Below are positions 21,501 to 34,164 of a stretch of DNA of 64,000 nucleotides, one piece after another (the first letter of the stretch is position 1; every line of letters begins with the position of its first letter). Both the position numbers and the translations under genes were made by a program. The notes under the pieces are model-generated. The model searched no databases and was not told where the DNA came from. It saw nothing but the letters and a program-made list of their open reading frames with translations. Source of the stretch: Pleodorina starrii (lineage: Eukaryota; Chlorophyta; Chlorophyceae; Chlamydomonadales; Volvocaceae); NCBI GenBank assembly GCA_030267565.1, contig BRXU01000001.1, positions 9,403,001-9,467,000 on the forward strand, read 5' to 3'.

Positions 21501-24500
21501 GGGGCAGGCACGGCAAGGTCAGCCGGAATGGCGGTAGGAAAGGGCAAGGCAGGGGACGGGCCGCGCAGTAAGGCTTGGATTCGGCTCTGGTAAACCGCAG
21601 CCACCCACCCACCCCCTCACCCACCCTCGCGATGAGCATGGCCAGTCGCGGGTCTCCCGCCGCCACCGCCGCTCCCACCGCCGCCGCCAGCTGGTGCGCC
21701 GCCAGCAGCTGCAGCACCACCGCCGCGGGGCTGCCGGCGGACTGCAGGTCCTCCTCCACCCGCCGCCTCGCCTGGCGCTGCAGCCACAGACTCAGCTGCG
21801 CATGCCGCTGCTGGGCAGCCAGGAGCGTCCGGGAGGCAGCAGCGGTCGCGCGCATAGCCGGCCGCGCCGCGTCGCCGCCGCCACCGTCACCGTCGCCCCC
21901 CATGTCGTAATCCGATGGCGTCGGGATGACGGCGCCGCCAGCCGCCTCCGTCGGCGGCGTCTTCGGCGGCGTCGACAGGAGCATCAGATCGGCGTCGCCG
22001 CCGCCGGCGTCGGCGTCGGCTGGCGGCGAGCCAGCGGTGCCGAGCGGCACCTGCGCCATGCCCGTCGGCGACCCCTCCCCGGCCTCCCCACCGCCGCCGC
22101 CGCTGCGCGCCTCAGCCTCAGGCACCTCCCCGTCAATCTTGGCAAAGAGCGTCTGCACCAGATGCCACGTTTCCACCTCGTGGCGCAGGCGCAGCGCGTC
22201 CGGATGGTCGGCGTCGGCGTCGCCGCCGCCACGGCCGGCAGCGGCGCCGTCGCCGCCCCCGGCGGCACCGCCGCCGCCCAGCAGCTGCTGCAGCTGCTGT
22301 TCGCACACCTGCACGTGGCGCTGCACGAGCACCGACAGCTCGCGAGAGTCGATGCACAGGCGCCAGTGCGGCACCTCCGGCGCGCCGTCGGCGCCGGCGG
22401 CTTCGTCGCCGTCGTCGTCGCCGTCGTTCTGTCGGGATGGGACCGGCAGGTCAAGGGTGCTTTTCAAGTTGCTGTGCAAGGCGGCGGGGAAGGTACATGC
22501 TACGTGCTGCGAAGGTCCAGGCGGGGGCGGGGGGCCTGTGCGCAGGGCGCACCTGCCGGTCGGGGAGCGCATTCAACAACACAGCTTCAGATCGGAGACG
22601 CGTGGCCAGAGCGATGGCGCCTTCTCCCCTCCTCCCTTCCCTCCCTGCCGATCTTCCCTACCGCCCTCCGCCCCTGATCCCTCCCTCTGGCCCTGCCTAA
22701 CCCCCTCTCTCCTCCTGTTGTCCGCGCGCGCTCCCGCCCTCCCTCCCCGCCTCCCCTCCCCCCCACACACACACCTGCTCCCCCTGCTGCATCCTGCTGG
22801 CTGCCAGGTGCACCTCCAGTCCGGCACGCAGTCGGTCCCTCAGCGCCTCCAGACCCTCGGCCTCCTCCGAGCCGGACCCGCCGGAGACGCCGCCGTACGA
22901 CGCCTCGCCGTACGCCGCGCCCTCGCCCTCCACGCGCACGCGCGTGATGCAAATCTCGGTGGCCGTTGTGGCGTCGGCGGCACCTGCACAGAGTAGTTAA
23001 GTAGTAAGTAAAGTAGATGCCGCAGCGGAGTGAAGAGTGGAGTTGTGAATGCGCGGAGAATGAGGAGGAGGAGGCCCCTCTCCTCCCTTCTTGCGTCAGA
23101 AGGGCCGGGCCGGAATGGCCCCATTGCCTAATCAAAGAAACTTAATTAAACCCACCCCGCCGCCCACCCCACCGCCCACCCCGCCGCCCACCCCACCTGG
23201 CACCACCAGCCGGCCACCCGGGCCCCACCCCACGCGGAAGGATCTGCCCATGGCCAGGCCCGCATCTGTGAGGTTGCCGGCGGTACGGACGTCCTGCGGC
23301 AGGGACAGTACGAGACGGTACGGCTCATTGCGATGCCGTACAGCCAACAGATCGACCCTGAAAACACATCACGACGGACGGACCGCTGCCCGCCGCGCCG
23401 GCGCGAGCAGCGAATCGACATTGTCGCATTGCGGCAGATGTGGCTGGCCACCATGAAGGGAAAACATATGGCGGAGCATTGCGAGACGGGAGGGGCAGGT
23501 CAACCGCGCATGGAGAAAAACACAAGAGATGCGCGACAAAGCCGACGACGGGGACGTCTGTGGGGGAGACAGTGAGCCCCCGGGGCGAGGAGCCGCTCCA
23601 CTCGGCTGCATGCATGCATGCATGAAGCACTGAACACATCCGAGTGCCCAAACCTCAGTTGGCCCCCTCCCCCTCCCCCTCCTCCTCCTCCCCCTCCTCG
23701 GGCAATCTACGGGGGGAGCGGATTGCTGCCACCATCACACCGACGACGCAGTCGCACCCTTACCCCTCCTCCCCTCCCCTCCCCGCCCCTCCCCGGGAAT
23801 GCGTCCCTGCCGCCGGGCCGTCGAGCGCTCCGCCCCAGCGCTTACCCGCAGGGGAAGCACCGCCGCCGCCGCGCCGTCGGCAATGGCGGCGACGGGGCGC
23901 ATCGTGATGGGCCGCGCCAGCGCCAGGCTGATGGGCGAGGAGCTCACGCCGCCTCCGAAACCACTGCAACCGATGCCGCCGCCGTCGGCCTCTGACAGCA
24001 GCTCCTCCCCTCGAGCCGCAACGGCAGCTGCGGATGGGGACAGGCAGGAAACGGGCGCCGTGCGTGTTGCTTCAGGCGGACGGGGGTTGAGGCAGAGGTT
24101 CCGGGAGGAGGAGGGGGAGGGGTTATCCACGTATAGGCCGGAGCGACGTGTGTGTGTGTGTGTGTGGAGGGGGCGGGGTTCTCAGTGGTTACCAGGGTAT
24201 ATCGCCTCTCTGGGTAATCTGGTTAAACTGGGTATAAAAGCCCAGAGGTGTGACAATACGGGTGGGCGGAAGTCCAGTCGCTGTCTACACACGACGAGGG
24301 GTGCGGGGGTTGATGCCAGGGGCCTGCGGGGCAAGGGTGGGGGGGTGGGGGGTGGCCAACGCGGCTGGGCGCCAGGCTGCGCGCGGTCTCAGCCGATCGC
24401 ACTGCCGGCGGCGACTGCACACGTGATACGAACAAGGCGGGGGCCGCGGCTCCTTGGCGTGAGGCGCGAGAATAGCAAACCCCCAATGTGACGTGTCAAC

Positions 24501-27500
24501 CCCATAAAGAACCCAGCAGCAGCTCCCAGAACCCACCAGGCGCCCCCGGCGCCAGCGCCGCCGTCGGCCGCCGCCACGCCGTCACCGCCGTCGCCCCCAT
24601 CGCCGCCGCCGCCGCCGCCCTGGCGCCTGCGGCCCCCGCGCCACCGGCACGGAAGCCGCCGGCGCCACCGGCTCCAGACTCCCTCTGCTGCAAACCACCG
24701 CCTGCACCTCCGGGCAGCGCCAGCAGCCGCTGCTGCTGCTGGGGCTGCGAGGGGTAGCCCCCCGCCGCGGCCGCCGCTCCGCCGCCTCCGCCCGTGCTGC
24801 TGAAAAAGGCGTCGTGCAGGGCGCGCACGCGCACGGGGTCCTGCGCCAGGGAGTCCGGCAGCGCGTGCTGCAGCGGCGCCGCCGGCTGGCTGGGCGCCCA
24901 TGCCGAGCCGCCGCCGCCGTCGGCGCCGAAGGCGCCCAGCGGCTCCGTGGCCGTGGAGCCGCCGCCGCCGCCGCCGCCGCGCGCGGCGGCAGCGGCTGTT
25001 TCCGGTCCGACCACGCCTCCCGACACCTCGCCCTCGGCCACCAGGTCGTCTCCGAAGCGCAGTTGAGCGCACGCCTCCGACATGTCCTGGTCGGGGCCGC
25101 CTGCAGAGGGGTGTATGAAGAGAGGAGCAGCAAAGCAGGAAGGGATGAGGGAGGCGACGAGACGACACGGTTCTTCATACAGCGAGGATGGTGGCGGCAG
25201 GCGGCAGGCGGGAGCAAGAGCCGAGGGAGGTGTGTGTGCGGCAACGATCCTCAAGTCGAGCGTCGAGGGCGGCGCACCCCGGTTGTGTGCGGCATGACTG
25301 AATGGAAGGCTCGCCTGCAGCGGCGTCCCAGAGCCGGACGGCCACAGGTGGCATGTGCGCGCTGCGAGGCGCGCGGCTGCTTCAGCGGGGGAATTGGCAT
25401 GTCGCGCGGGAGATGAGATGAGACGCCGGGAGGTGCATCTGGTGCAGCCGCCGCAGCCGGGGGCAGCTCGGGACTCAGAACCGGATGGAGCGTGGACCGA
25501 ACACCGCCTCCCGCGTGGCTGCGACTAGGGCACTGGGGAAGGCGCGTCGGGAGCCACGGGCAGTCATTTGGATCTTAATAAGCGTGGTCTACGAGACAAC
25601 GCAGCAGCGCCGGGTTCCCAGCCTGGCAACCTGCCTTCTGCTTGCTTTGCTGCGGAGGGTTTTTCAGTGGGCACCACCACAGACCCTTTCTGCTTCGTTT
25701 TGCGACAACGTGATATGCCGCACTGCCCAAGGCCCAGAGGACGACTCAACGCGGAGGTGAGGCGACCCGGCAGCGCCCGAACCAATAGCTGCATCATGTC
25801 TTCTACAGTGAGTGGCCGCCGTGAGGTCTGGCGGTCAAACAGCGCCGCCACTCGTTGCCTGTCTGCCAGGCCTACCTGACGCGCGTTGCGTCGCGTCGCG
25901 TAGAAAAGACGCGGAGGCGCAACGCCTGGCACGGTCCAAGTACAGCCCTCCCTCCCTCCCCCAACCGCAAAGTCGACAACCTCTCGACATTTCTTGTCTT
26001 GCCATGGTCTGGTCAGGTTACTGGGAGCCTGCAAGGAACCAGATCCTGTCCTGCAAGACCAGCAGGACACCCCCATGCGCAGCCCGAGCCAGATCTGGCG
26101 ATTTGTAACGACAACAACATCAATCTTATATGCGGTGGGTAGGGAAATAAAAACGAAGATACCGCAGCGAAGGGACGGAGGAGACCACGGTGGGGGAGAC
26201 CACGCCGCTGGCGTTGCTGTCGTAACGGTTGTAACAGGAACGACAGCGGCACGCCGGACAGCTACCCGTCTCGCCCGTCTCTCAAGTGCAAAAGGTCCGC
26301 AGCTCCGCAACTGTGCAGCAACGGTCAGTAGGCCAGCGTGTGGCAGCCCGAGCGCGTCTCGTGACTGCCGAGCTTGGGAAGCACGTTTCGTACCATGACA
26401 CTGCCACACCATGCTTGTCCACACGCGGCGCTTAAACTTGCAAACAGGAACCTGGACAACGCCACGGATGGATGGATGGATGGACGGCCGCCAGAAAATA
26501 AGGTAGGCCAGCACAGCCGCAGGCGGCCTTGGGCACGTCCGAGTGGCACAGAGGTAGCTAGCTTATAAACATCCCAAAAATCCCAAAGAGCCCATCCCAT
26601 CATCTACGCGAGACCTCACGCGCGCAACCCTTTGCGGCACAAAACTCAACACCGCCCACATTCAACGCGAAACCCAACCCAACCCTACCCTACACTCGGG
26701 GTCCGAAAACCAATTGCTTTGACCGCTTCCGTTCCTTCCCCAGCCTTGCTGACTCAGCCCGCACGGCACGAGCTCTTTTCCGTAAATTAGCCTGTTGCGG
26801 CATCCGGCAAGGCCGCAACTGACGGGGCTGGCCCCTTCGCAGGCGCTCTCATGTTCAGCCACCTGCTGCTGTTGCTGCTGCCATCGTTACTGGTGTTGCC
26901 GGCCTTGTCCGCCCGGGGCTGCGCGGCCGGCCTCCACAGCCGTCCCACGGGTCGCCACGCCACCTGCGCACCAGGAGGGTGGCCAGGGTGGCGAGCACAC
27001 ACTCGTGAGGGGCGGAAGGGAGAGGCCGGCCGCAGGAGCCCCGGGCGGGGAGGCCAGGCAGCTGATTGGGAGGGCGTGACAACATGCGGAACCTTCCCCT
27101 GGGGGGAGGCTTACACTGCCGGTGAACCTCTTGCCGGGGGAGCTTCACAACTGCACTTCGGACGCTCACTCACTCGCAGCACTGGGGCATTGGCACTCTC
27201 CGTTACAAAAGGCAAGGGCAGGAAGTCCAACCACTTGTGGATATAACATACAAGGTATGGGCAGGGTGTCCCTTCAGTCAGGGGCCAAGGGAACAGACCC
27301 TGCGGTGGCTGTCGCCCTGTTGGGTATGGCGGGCGTTTCTTGTGCAGCAAACTTCGCTGAAGGGGCACCCGGGCACGAGGGCTAGCTTTGTACATACTCA
27401 TCTAAAAGGGAGGGCAGGTTGGGGGCAACCGTGCGACACGCATTCAAAGCTAAGGACTTGTTTTGTTTGATGCCAGCACGTGACCAAGGGACGCGGTCGG

Positions 27501-30500
27501 ACATTGGCATCCACAAGTACACACGCGCAATTGCTACTGAACCGGCACTGCATCCGGCGTGTGGCAAGGAAACATTCCAGCGCAAGCGCATAAGCCGAGC
27601 GACGCTTGTGCGGCTTGCAGCGCGCCGCCGCAACCCGCATGCGTTGGGCCAGGCTGCCTCCCGGGCACAGTATATGACACTGATCAAGATGTCGGCCCAG
27701 AAAGTCGGCAACGGGACGGGTTTGGCTTGGACACCAAACAAGAAAGCACTACTACGTGCCTGACAAGTATTGCATTTGATAGCCTTCATGGACTACCAGT
27801 GTTCCGAGGACAGTCGCACCAAATCAAACATTTATGGACTCGCTGGACGGGCGCAAGGCCGCCCTGCACCAAACTTCCTGGCATGGGACGGGACACGCTT
27901 TGTTTTCTGTCGGCTTAAACGCTCGACAGGATGTGCTGTAGCAAAACAAGGGCATGGACGCATGGTAGCTGCCACGCTACCAGTGGCAGCAACCATGCTT
28001 CCTAAGCTGATGACAATTAAATCCTCAATTCCACAAGGGACCGTTGCAGTGTGGTGTCTCCTGCTGCTCCGCGAGGTGTCTCGCCGGCTCGGGTCCAGAG
28101 GGGATGTGCTTCGGGGCAAACAAATGGAATCCGCGCGAACACGCCCAGAGACTCACAAGCCGCGGGCTGCCGCGCAGCGCTCTTGCTTTGGCACAGACGC
28201 CTCGCCATGGGCTGCGGAACGGCGGCCGACTGCCGGACTGGACCGGGCCCGGTTCAATGCTGTTTTCGCTCACAGCCCAGCGAAGCAGATTGAACCCTTC
28301 AACGATGCGTCACCGGTCCCGGGTTTGCAATTCCTGGCAATTTGAAGCCGTGCTGCGGCGCTGAACGCCTTCCACCTGGTGCGTTGCTTTCAGCTCAGGC
28401 AGTCAGCCGCATCTTTCCAACCACTTTCCAAGCGCTTTGGAACCGTGTCCACGCCTCCCGTCAAGAGGCCCCGCTCCGACCCCCCCCCCGGCGCCCGGCC
28501 GCCGCCCGGCACCCACCTGCGCCCATGACGCCGGTGGCCTCAGAGCCGCCCGCCTCCAGCAGCAGCGCCCCGCCACCCTGCTGCTGCCGCTGCTGCCACC
28601 GAGCCCCCACCGAAGGTTCCATGCCCGAGTCCTCGCCGGCAAGCACCGCGGGTGTGCGCCCGGCGGCGCTGGCCGCCGGGCCACCGGCTCCACCGAAGGC
28701 AAAGCCGCGCAGGCCAAAGCCCGCCAGTCCGCGGCCCGCAAGCGCCGGCTGGCCGCCGCCGGGCGCTGCGGCAGCGTCCGCGTCGCCATCGAGTCCCAGG
28801 CGGCGGGGCACCGGCGCCTCGCCGACGCCCTCCTCCGGAGGCGGCGCCGCCGCTGCGCCGCCGCCTCCCCGCGCCGCGGGCGTTCCGGCCGGCGCCGGCG
28901 CCGCCTGCGTCTCGTCGTCGTCGTCAATGTCAATGAGGCCATAGCGACTAAAGTGCTCCACCTCAAACTTCCAGACGCCGCCGTCGAGCTTGTACGACAG
29001 GAATTTGGCGCCCATGCGGCCGCACATCTGACGAAGAGCCTTCTCGTACGCCTGGCCGCGCGGGCCGTCCTTGATGGGCGCGCCCGTGTTCTTGTCCTTC
29101 TTGTAGACGCCGTATAGCGTAATCTCCGCCGGCTTGTTCAGGCCCTGGCCCTGCGGCGGCTTGGTGCTCGCGTCGGGGTAGCACAGCACCTCGCCGTACG
29201 AGATCGACACAATGTCGTACAGCGCCTGCCCGCGCACGTCCACGGGCACGACCCAGCGGACCTGCCCCACGCCCGCCCGCGAGACCGTAAAGTTGGACAC
29301 CGCCGCGAGGTTCTCGCTGTTCTGGCTGTGCAGCAGCCGCAGCTCGTCCACGTTGGGGCTGAAGGAAAAGCCCTCCGAAACCAGTCGGCCGAGGCGCGGC
29401 AAGTGCGGCTCCGAGGTGGGCGCGTCCTGGAAGCCCGCCGCCCGGCCCGTCGCCGTTGCCGCCGCCACAGCGTTGCTGGGACCGGCGCCAGCGGCGCCGC
29501 CACTTGCGTAGCCGTTGGCGTAGCCGTTCAGGCCCGCGCCGCCCGGCGTGTCCACCAACCCGGCGTCGACGTGGCCAACGTCATCAGGGCCGCCGGCGTC
29601 CGGCGTCGTCGCGCGCTGCGCCGACGGCGGGCGCGCTGGCGTCAGAAAGCTGCTGCCGCCAGCGGCCTCCGTCGACGGGGGCGGTGCGGCGATGAAGAGG
29701 CGGTGGGGGTTCTGACGGAACGGCAGGAGGCCGGTGCCGCCGGCGGCGGCCGCCGCCACCGCAGCGGCGGCGGCGCTGCTGCCGACACCGCTGGGCACCT
29801 GCGGCGCCAGCAGATCCGAGGCCCCGGCGGAGACGCCACCGACGGACACGAGCTGCGGCCCGGCGGGCGGCAGCGAGCTGGCCATGCCCATGCCCATACC
29901 CAGGACCGAGGGCTGCTCTGACCTGGCCCGCACCGACGCACCGTAGCGCAGCGGCGTCGGCCGCAGCGACAACAGCGGACTGGCCTTGCTAGCGCCGCTG
30001 CTGATGGAGGTGTTGCGCGCCGCGCGGGTGGTGATGCCCACCTTGACCTCCGGGACCGAAGGCAGCGTGCCGAAGTTGCCGTAGGCTGGCTGCGCCACCG
30101 TCGGCGGCTGTGACGGCGCCGCCGCGACGCCCACGGAGCCAAACAGGCCGCCGCCGGTTGCCTGCGCGGCCGCGGGCTGGCCAAAGAGGTTGGAGGAGAA
30201 GGACATGGTGCTGCCGCCCGCGGTGTTGCCAAAGAGCGACGGCGAGGAGGCCGGCTGCGAGGCAAAGTTGAAGGGGCTGGTGTTGCCGAACAGCGACGTG
30301 CCCGCCGCGGGGGGCGCCGTGGCGCCAAAGGGCGTGGTGGCGGCAGGCGCGCCGAACGGGGACGCCGGCTTGGCCGCGGTGGCTCCAAAGGCGCCAAATG
30401 TGTTTGTGCCTGCAAGAGAGAGGGATAAAAACGTGTGCAAACGAGGCCGTCAGTCGCTTTTTCAAAGCAGTGCGGTCCATCTGATCCACAGCGAGGATCC

Positions 30501-33284
30501 CTGGCGCTGTGTTGCCGTGTCTACATGTTCAACAGGCAGGTCCACGAAAACAGCCCAGGTGCGCAACCTCGTGAAAACAGTCCAGCTGCGAATTCTGGTG
30601 CGCAATAGCGCGCGTAAACACAAATATACGGCTGTCGGCTGCCCTAATGTTGTGGCATCCTGAAAGCGAGCCAGTGTGTGGCTACAGGGGGCTTTGGACA
30701 AGTTGACGTACGACGGATGACGGCGTTGAAGGTGAAGCATTCAAGGTGAGGGCGCAGCAGTGGGGAACGGGTGGCGGCCTGGGGGACAGTGACGCACTGA
30801 CTCACCAAACGCAGCGGCTGTGGACGCTGCACCGAACGGCGAACCCACGGCACCCAGCGCGCTGGTGGTGCCGCCAAAAGGACTGGACGCGGGAGCGGTT
30901 CCGAACAGGGACGTCGCGGGCGCCGAGGCGGCGCCAAACGCCGCCGGGCTACTGGAGAAGCTGAAGGCGGCGGCTGACGACGCACCTGCGGGGAGCGACG
31001 AGTGGCGATTGCTTGCGGTACTCAGCGTCCCATCCCCCGAAATTTGGTTACGTTCGGCGCAAAAAAACACGACTGGAGGATGTGGACACGGCCCGATCCC
31101 CCATCGGCCATCGCCGCCTCGATCGGCGTGTCAAATGTCAAGAAAGCCAAAAAACTTTGAATCGTGGCTTTGCCCGCAACACTCACCAACCTTACCTCCA
31201 AATGGGGTCGTGGGGCCGCCGAAGGGCGCGGCAGACCCAAAGCCTGCCGTCGTCGTGCTCCCAAACAGGGACGGCTGGCTTGCCGCCGCCGGCGCGGCCC
31301 CAAACCCGCCGAACGCCGGCGCCGTAGTGGCGGCCCCACCAAACGGGTTGCTCGCCGCTGCAGGCGCCGCCATCGCCGCACCAAAGAGAGATGGCTGGCT
31401 CGCGGCGCCAAAGGCAGGCGTCGTGGTGGCGCCAAACGCCGGCGCCGACGCCGGCGCGCCGAAGGGGTTGGCCGGCGCGGCGGCGCCGAAGCCTGTGGTA
31501 GCAGGCTGCGTCGTCGCGCCAAAGCCGCCGAAGCCGCCAGGCGCGGGCGCGGGGGCGCCGAAGGCGCCGGCGGCGGCAGGCGCGGGTCCGGCGCTCTGGT
31601 TCTTCACTCCCGCCTCGTAGTCCTCCCACCTGAGCTCCTCATGTGACTTGGACGGGTTCGGCGCCTGGAAGTTTGGCAAGGCGGACATGGACATCAGAAA
31701 GGTGGCAGGCTGGCCCGCCGCCACGTCTGGGTCCTTGGTTTTGTTGTAAGGCACGTTCCGCGTGCCGGCGGTCGGTGCGCCCGTAGGCGCCGCCCCAAAG
31801 CCGCCGAAGCCCGTCGTCGGCTGCGTGGGGGCCGCACCAAACGGCGACGGGGCCGCCGCTGGCTGCCCAAAAAGGTTGGTCGTCGTGGTACCTGTGCGCA
31901 CGGCGGAGCGCGGATAGGTGGGTGCAGGCGCTGGTTGGCTCAGAAGACGAACGGACGGCACGCAAGAGATGATGCTGGTAGCGCGATTTGGGGGCCCTTG
32001 TTTGGGCGCACCAGAACAGGTAGAGCCTGTTCTTCCACAGTTGCCAGCCAGCCCGCCAGCGCGGGCAGAACATGGAAGGTCAAGGTACATGCGAGCTGGG
32101 ACGCCGGCAACCTCAGGCGGGATTGACGCGGCGGCTAAGAGTGCCTGCCGAGGGTCGTCTACTTTCACATAGAGCCCAGATGGAGCCTGAAAGGACACTT
32201 ACCAAAGGGGGCTGCCGCTCCGGCTGCCGGTGCGCCAAAGCCGGTGGCCGCCGGCGCCGCGCCAAACGCCGGCGCCGCCGTTGCTCCGAATCCAGTAGTA
32301 GTGGCGCCGAAGGGGTTGGCCGGAGCCGCCGCCGCAGCGGCGCCAAACGCAGGCGCGCTCGCTGCGCCGAATCCGCCGAAGGCAGGGGCAGACTGCGGGG
32401 CGCCGAAGGCAGGGGCCGACGCGGCACCGAAGGCGGGGGCTGGTGTCAGGGTGGCGCCAAACGACGGCGCCGTGCCCAGGCCTGCGCCAAACGCAGGCGC
32501 GGACTGGGCGGGAGCTCCGAAAGCACCAGGCGTCTGCGAGCACACGTGCGCAGCGCCGTCAGACTGGATTCCAAGGACCGCGCGAAGACCAAGGCCACGG
32601 GACGGACACAACGAAGAGGGACACGCGACTCGGCGCTTTGTCACCAAACGCGCACTTTGAGAGCTAGTCGTCACGCATTAGCTGCGCGATGGCGACTAAG
32701 ACGAAATTACTACCGTAGTACTCCGTGCTGTGGTGGCGATGATCGAGAGTGCGCCGTCGCAGCCTCTCCTCACCTGGGCTGGAGCACCGAAGGGGTTCGG
32801 AGCAGCGGTGGTGGTGGTACCGAAACCTCCGAAGCCCGCAGGCTTCGCTGCAGCCTGCGAGGGGGAGGCGGGGGATGAGGTTGAACGATGCCCTTGCTAC
32901 AGAGCACCAGGCAAGAACATGATGGTGCCAAGTCGTACCCCGAAGGCGCCAGTTCCAAAACCAGTCGTGCCGGTGGTTGCGCCAAAGGCAGGGGCGGCTG
33001 CAGGAGCTGCCTGTCCAAAAGCTGGGGCCGGGCTCTGCAATCAGGAGTAAGATGGCTGAGTTTCGGCTGAGTTTCTGATGAGCTTCCAGCATACCGCCGC
33101 AAATGGCGCGTACCTGTGCCCCGAATAGAGGTGCACTGCCTGTCGCCGCCCCAAAAGGGCTCGCCGCTGGTTGTGCTGCCTGGCCAAAAGCTGCTCCAAA
33201 AGGACTAGCCGGCGCGGCGCCAAATGCCGGCGCAGGCTGCTGAGCAGGCTGGCCGAAGCCAGTGGTGCCTGCGGACGCCGCCAT
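18586..33284 (-). CDS. NUP98: Nuclear pore protein NUP98-NUP96 precursor
   Basis: Seventeen exons, all in phase, give about 2,310 residues: 33284-33114, 33034-32939, 32854-32774, 32533-32203, 31891-31196, 30985-30806, 30409-28517, 25100-24537, 24027-23846, 23293-23197, 22983-22775, 22428-21625, 21404-21324, 21032-20970, 20813-20343, 20162-19873, 19309-18586. Residues 1 to about 600 carry FG repeats (GFG, PFG, AFG). SHEELRWEDYEAG (about 307-320) is the GLEBS motif that binds Rae1/Gle2. The autoproteolytic domain spans about 885-1010, with HFSRYGL at 28947-28955 upstream. Cleavage between Phe1005 and Ser1006 would release NUP98 (FG-barrier nucleoporin) from NUP96, a Y-complex scaffold. NUP96 landmarks are RSFRVGWGP, LDWRRLLGLYLWYG, PLDHSLAWHL, CEWAVFV and LHVPTALM. 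The short exon 20970-21032 is the least certain. Confidence 0.92.
19296..19466 (-). promoter_or_regulatory. Duplicated 3' splice site of the last NUP96 intron
   Basis: The acceptor and first bases of the last exon (CCGCAG|CGCCCGGGAGGCC) occur twice on the minus strand, with exon starts at 19450 and 19309. The interval is 141 bp, a multiple of three, and contains no stop in the coding frame, so either site can be used without a frameshift. Only the 19309 site places the conserved AREAFLSDSLHVP directly behind the previous exon. Confidence 0.6.
19736..19870. repeat. Tandem repeat of AACGCACTC / AACAACGCACTC units
   Basis: An array of 9- and 12-base units built from CTCAACGCA and CTCAACAACGCA, ending in ATCAACGACGC units, inside the last intron of the nucleoporin gene and abutting the donor at 19872. 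Confidence 0.75.
25101..28516 (-). other. Large intron 7 of NUP98-NUP96 (3.4 kb)
   Basis: It is by far the longest intron of the gene and sits just behind the NUP98 half. Its GC content is lower than that of the flanking exons. It contains two open frames treated below: a plus-strand one at about 27419-28345 and a minus-strand one at about 25564-25890. No repeat family shared with the rest of the window was noticed. Confidence 0.6.
27419..28345 (+). pseudogene. Possible decayed ORF antisense within the NUP98 intron, unknown
   Basis: One plus-strand frame is open from 27419 to 28345 except for a single TGA at 27761-27763. The translated sequence is of mixed composition, unlike the Arg/Pro/Ala shadow frames typical of this GC-rich DNA, and includes stretches such as FMDYQCSEDSRTKSNIYGL. 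I recognise no domain. A transposon-borne gene inserted into the intron and later inactivated would explain it; chance openness is also possible. Confidence 0.25.
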
Positions 33285-34164
33285 GTTTAGCAATTGACAG
33301 CAGGCTGGCGTTCTAACAGTCTCTTGCATGCAAAACTCGTACTCAGTCAGGCTGCAGCCGCAGTGCTAAGCTCACCGCTAAACCCAAACATTGTTCTTGA
33401 GATCCGAGAGGCCCAAAGCTATCCCCGAATTTCCGAAAGGTTTCTTAGCTGACTAGCATTCCATAACAACGAGCCGGCTGAGCATCCCGCTCCAAGCGGC
33501 AGCCTCGTTTTTGTGTTTGGCGGGACTTCAATGGTGGCCGGAGCCCCTGTCAATTTGTCAACGAAATATTTCGTTGTGTGATACAATATCTATTTATAAC
33601 AGGCAAACAGCCCCGGGCACAGATTTGGCTTGTCCTTGGAGATGGGCGAGAGGGCGACACATGAAGAAAATGTCCCGCATGGGCCTGACAAAAAGTGGTG
33701 CCGAATCCCTGACCAAGTGCAAGCACATACCCTCATGGATTCGTTATATAATATATAAGACCTTTACGTAAGGGAATTGCTTTATCCGCACACGCAGAGC
33801 TAGACAAAGGCAGGACTTGGTCCTCCATCTTTAACCAAGGAGTTCGCCTAGGGTGATAAAATGGTTTTACTGCAAACATCGGTCCCACGGATAGCTCCCT
33901 TCAAGGCCTTACCGGCTAGCTCCGTCGCTCCGTCGCACTTCAAGCAACGAACGCATCGGCATGCGATCTGCGCTGCTATACCTCCCAGACATGTAGATGA
34001 GGTAAGTAGGGTTGCTGATTGATGCTCTGATGTGTACTGGTGGCGCGTCGCCCTGGGGTCGCTCACACGAGGATTGGCTGGCCACGTTTCCTGTAGAGTG
34101 CGCCGTCCCACCTGGCGAAAGCGTGTCGGCTTGCCGTCGCCGGCGTGCTTGCATCAGGTCTGCT
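33285..34164. promoter_or_regulatory. Divergent upstream region between NUP98-NUP96 and the membrane/coiled-coil gene
   Basis: 880 bp separate the two divergent start codons. The stretch is AT-richer than the genes, with a TATATAATATATAAG segment at 33745-33760. No coding frame is supported. It presumably carries both promoters. Confidence 0.4.
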
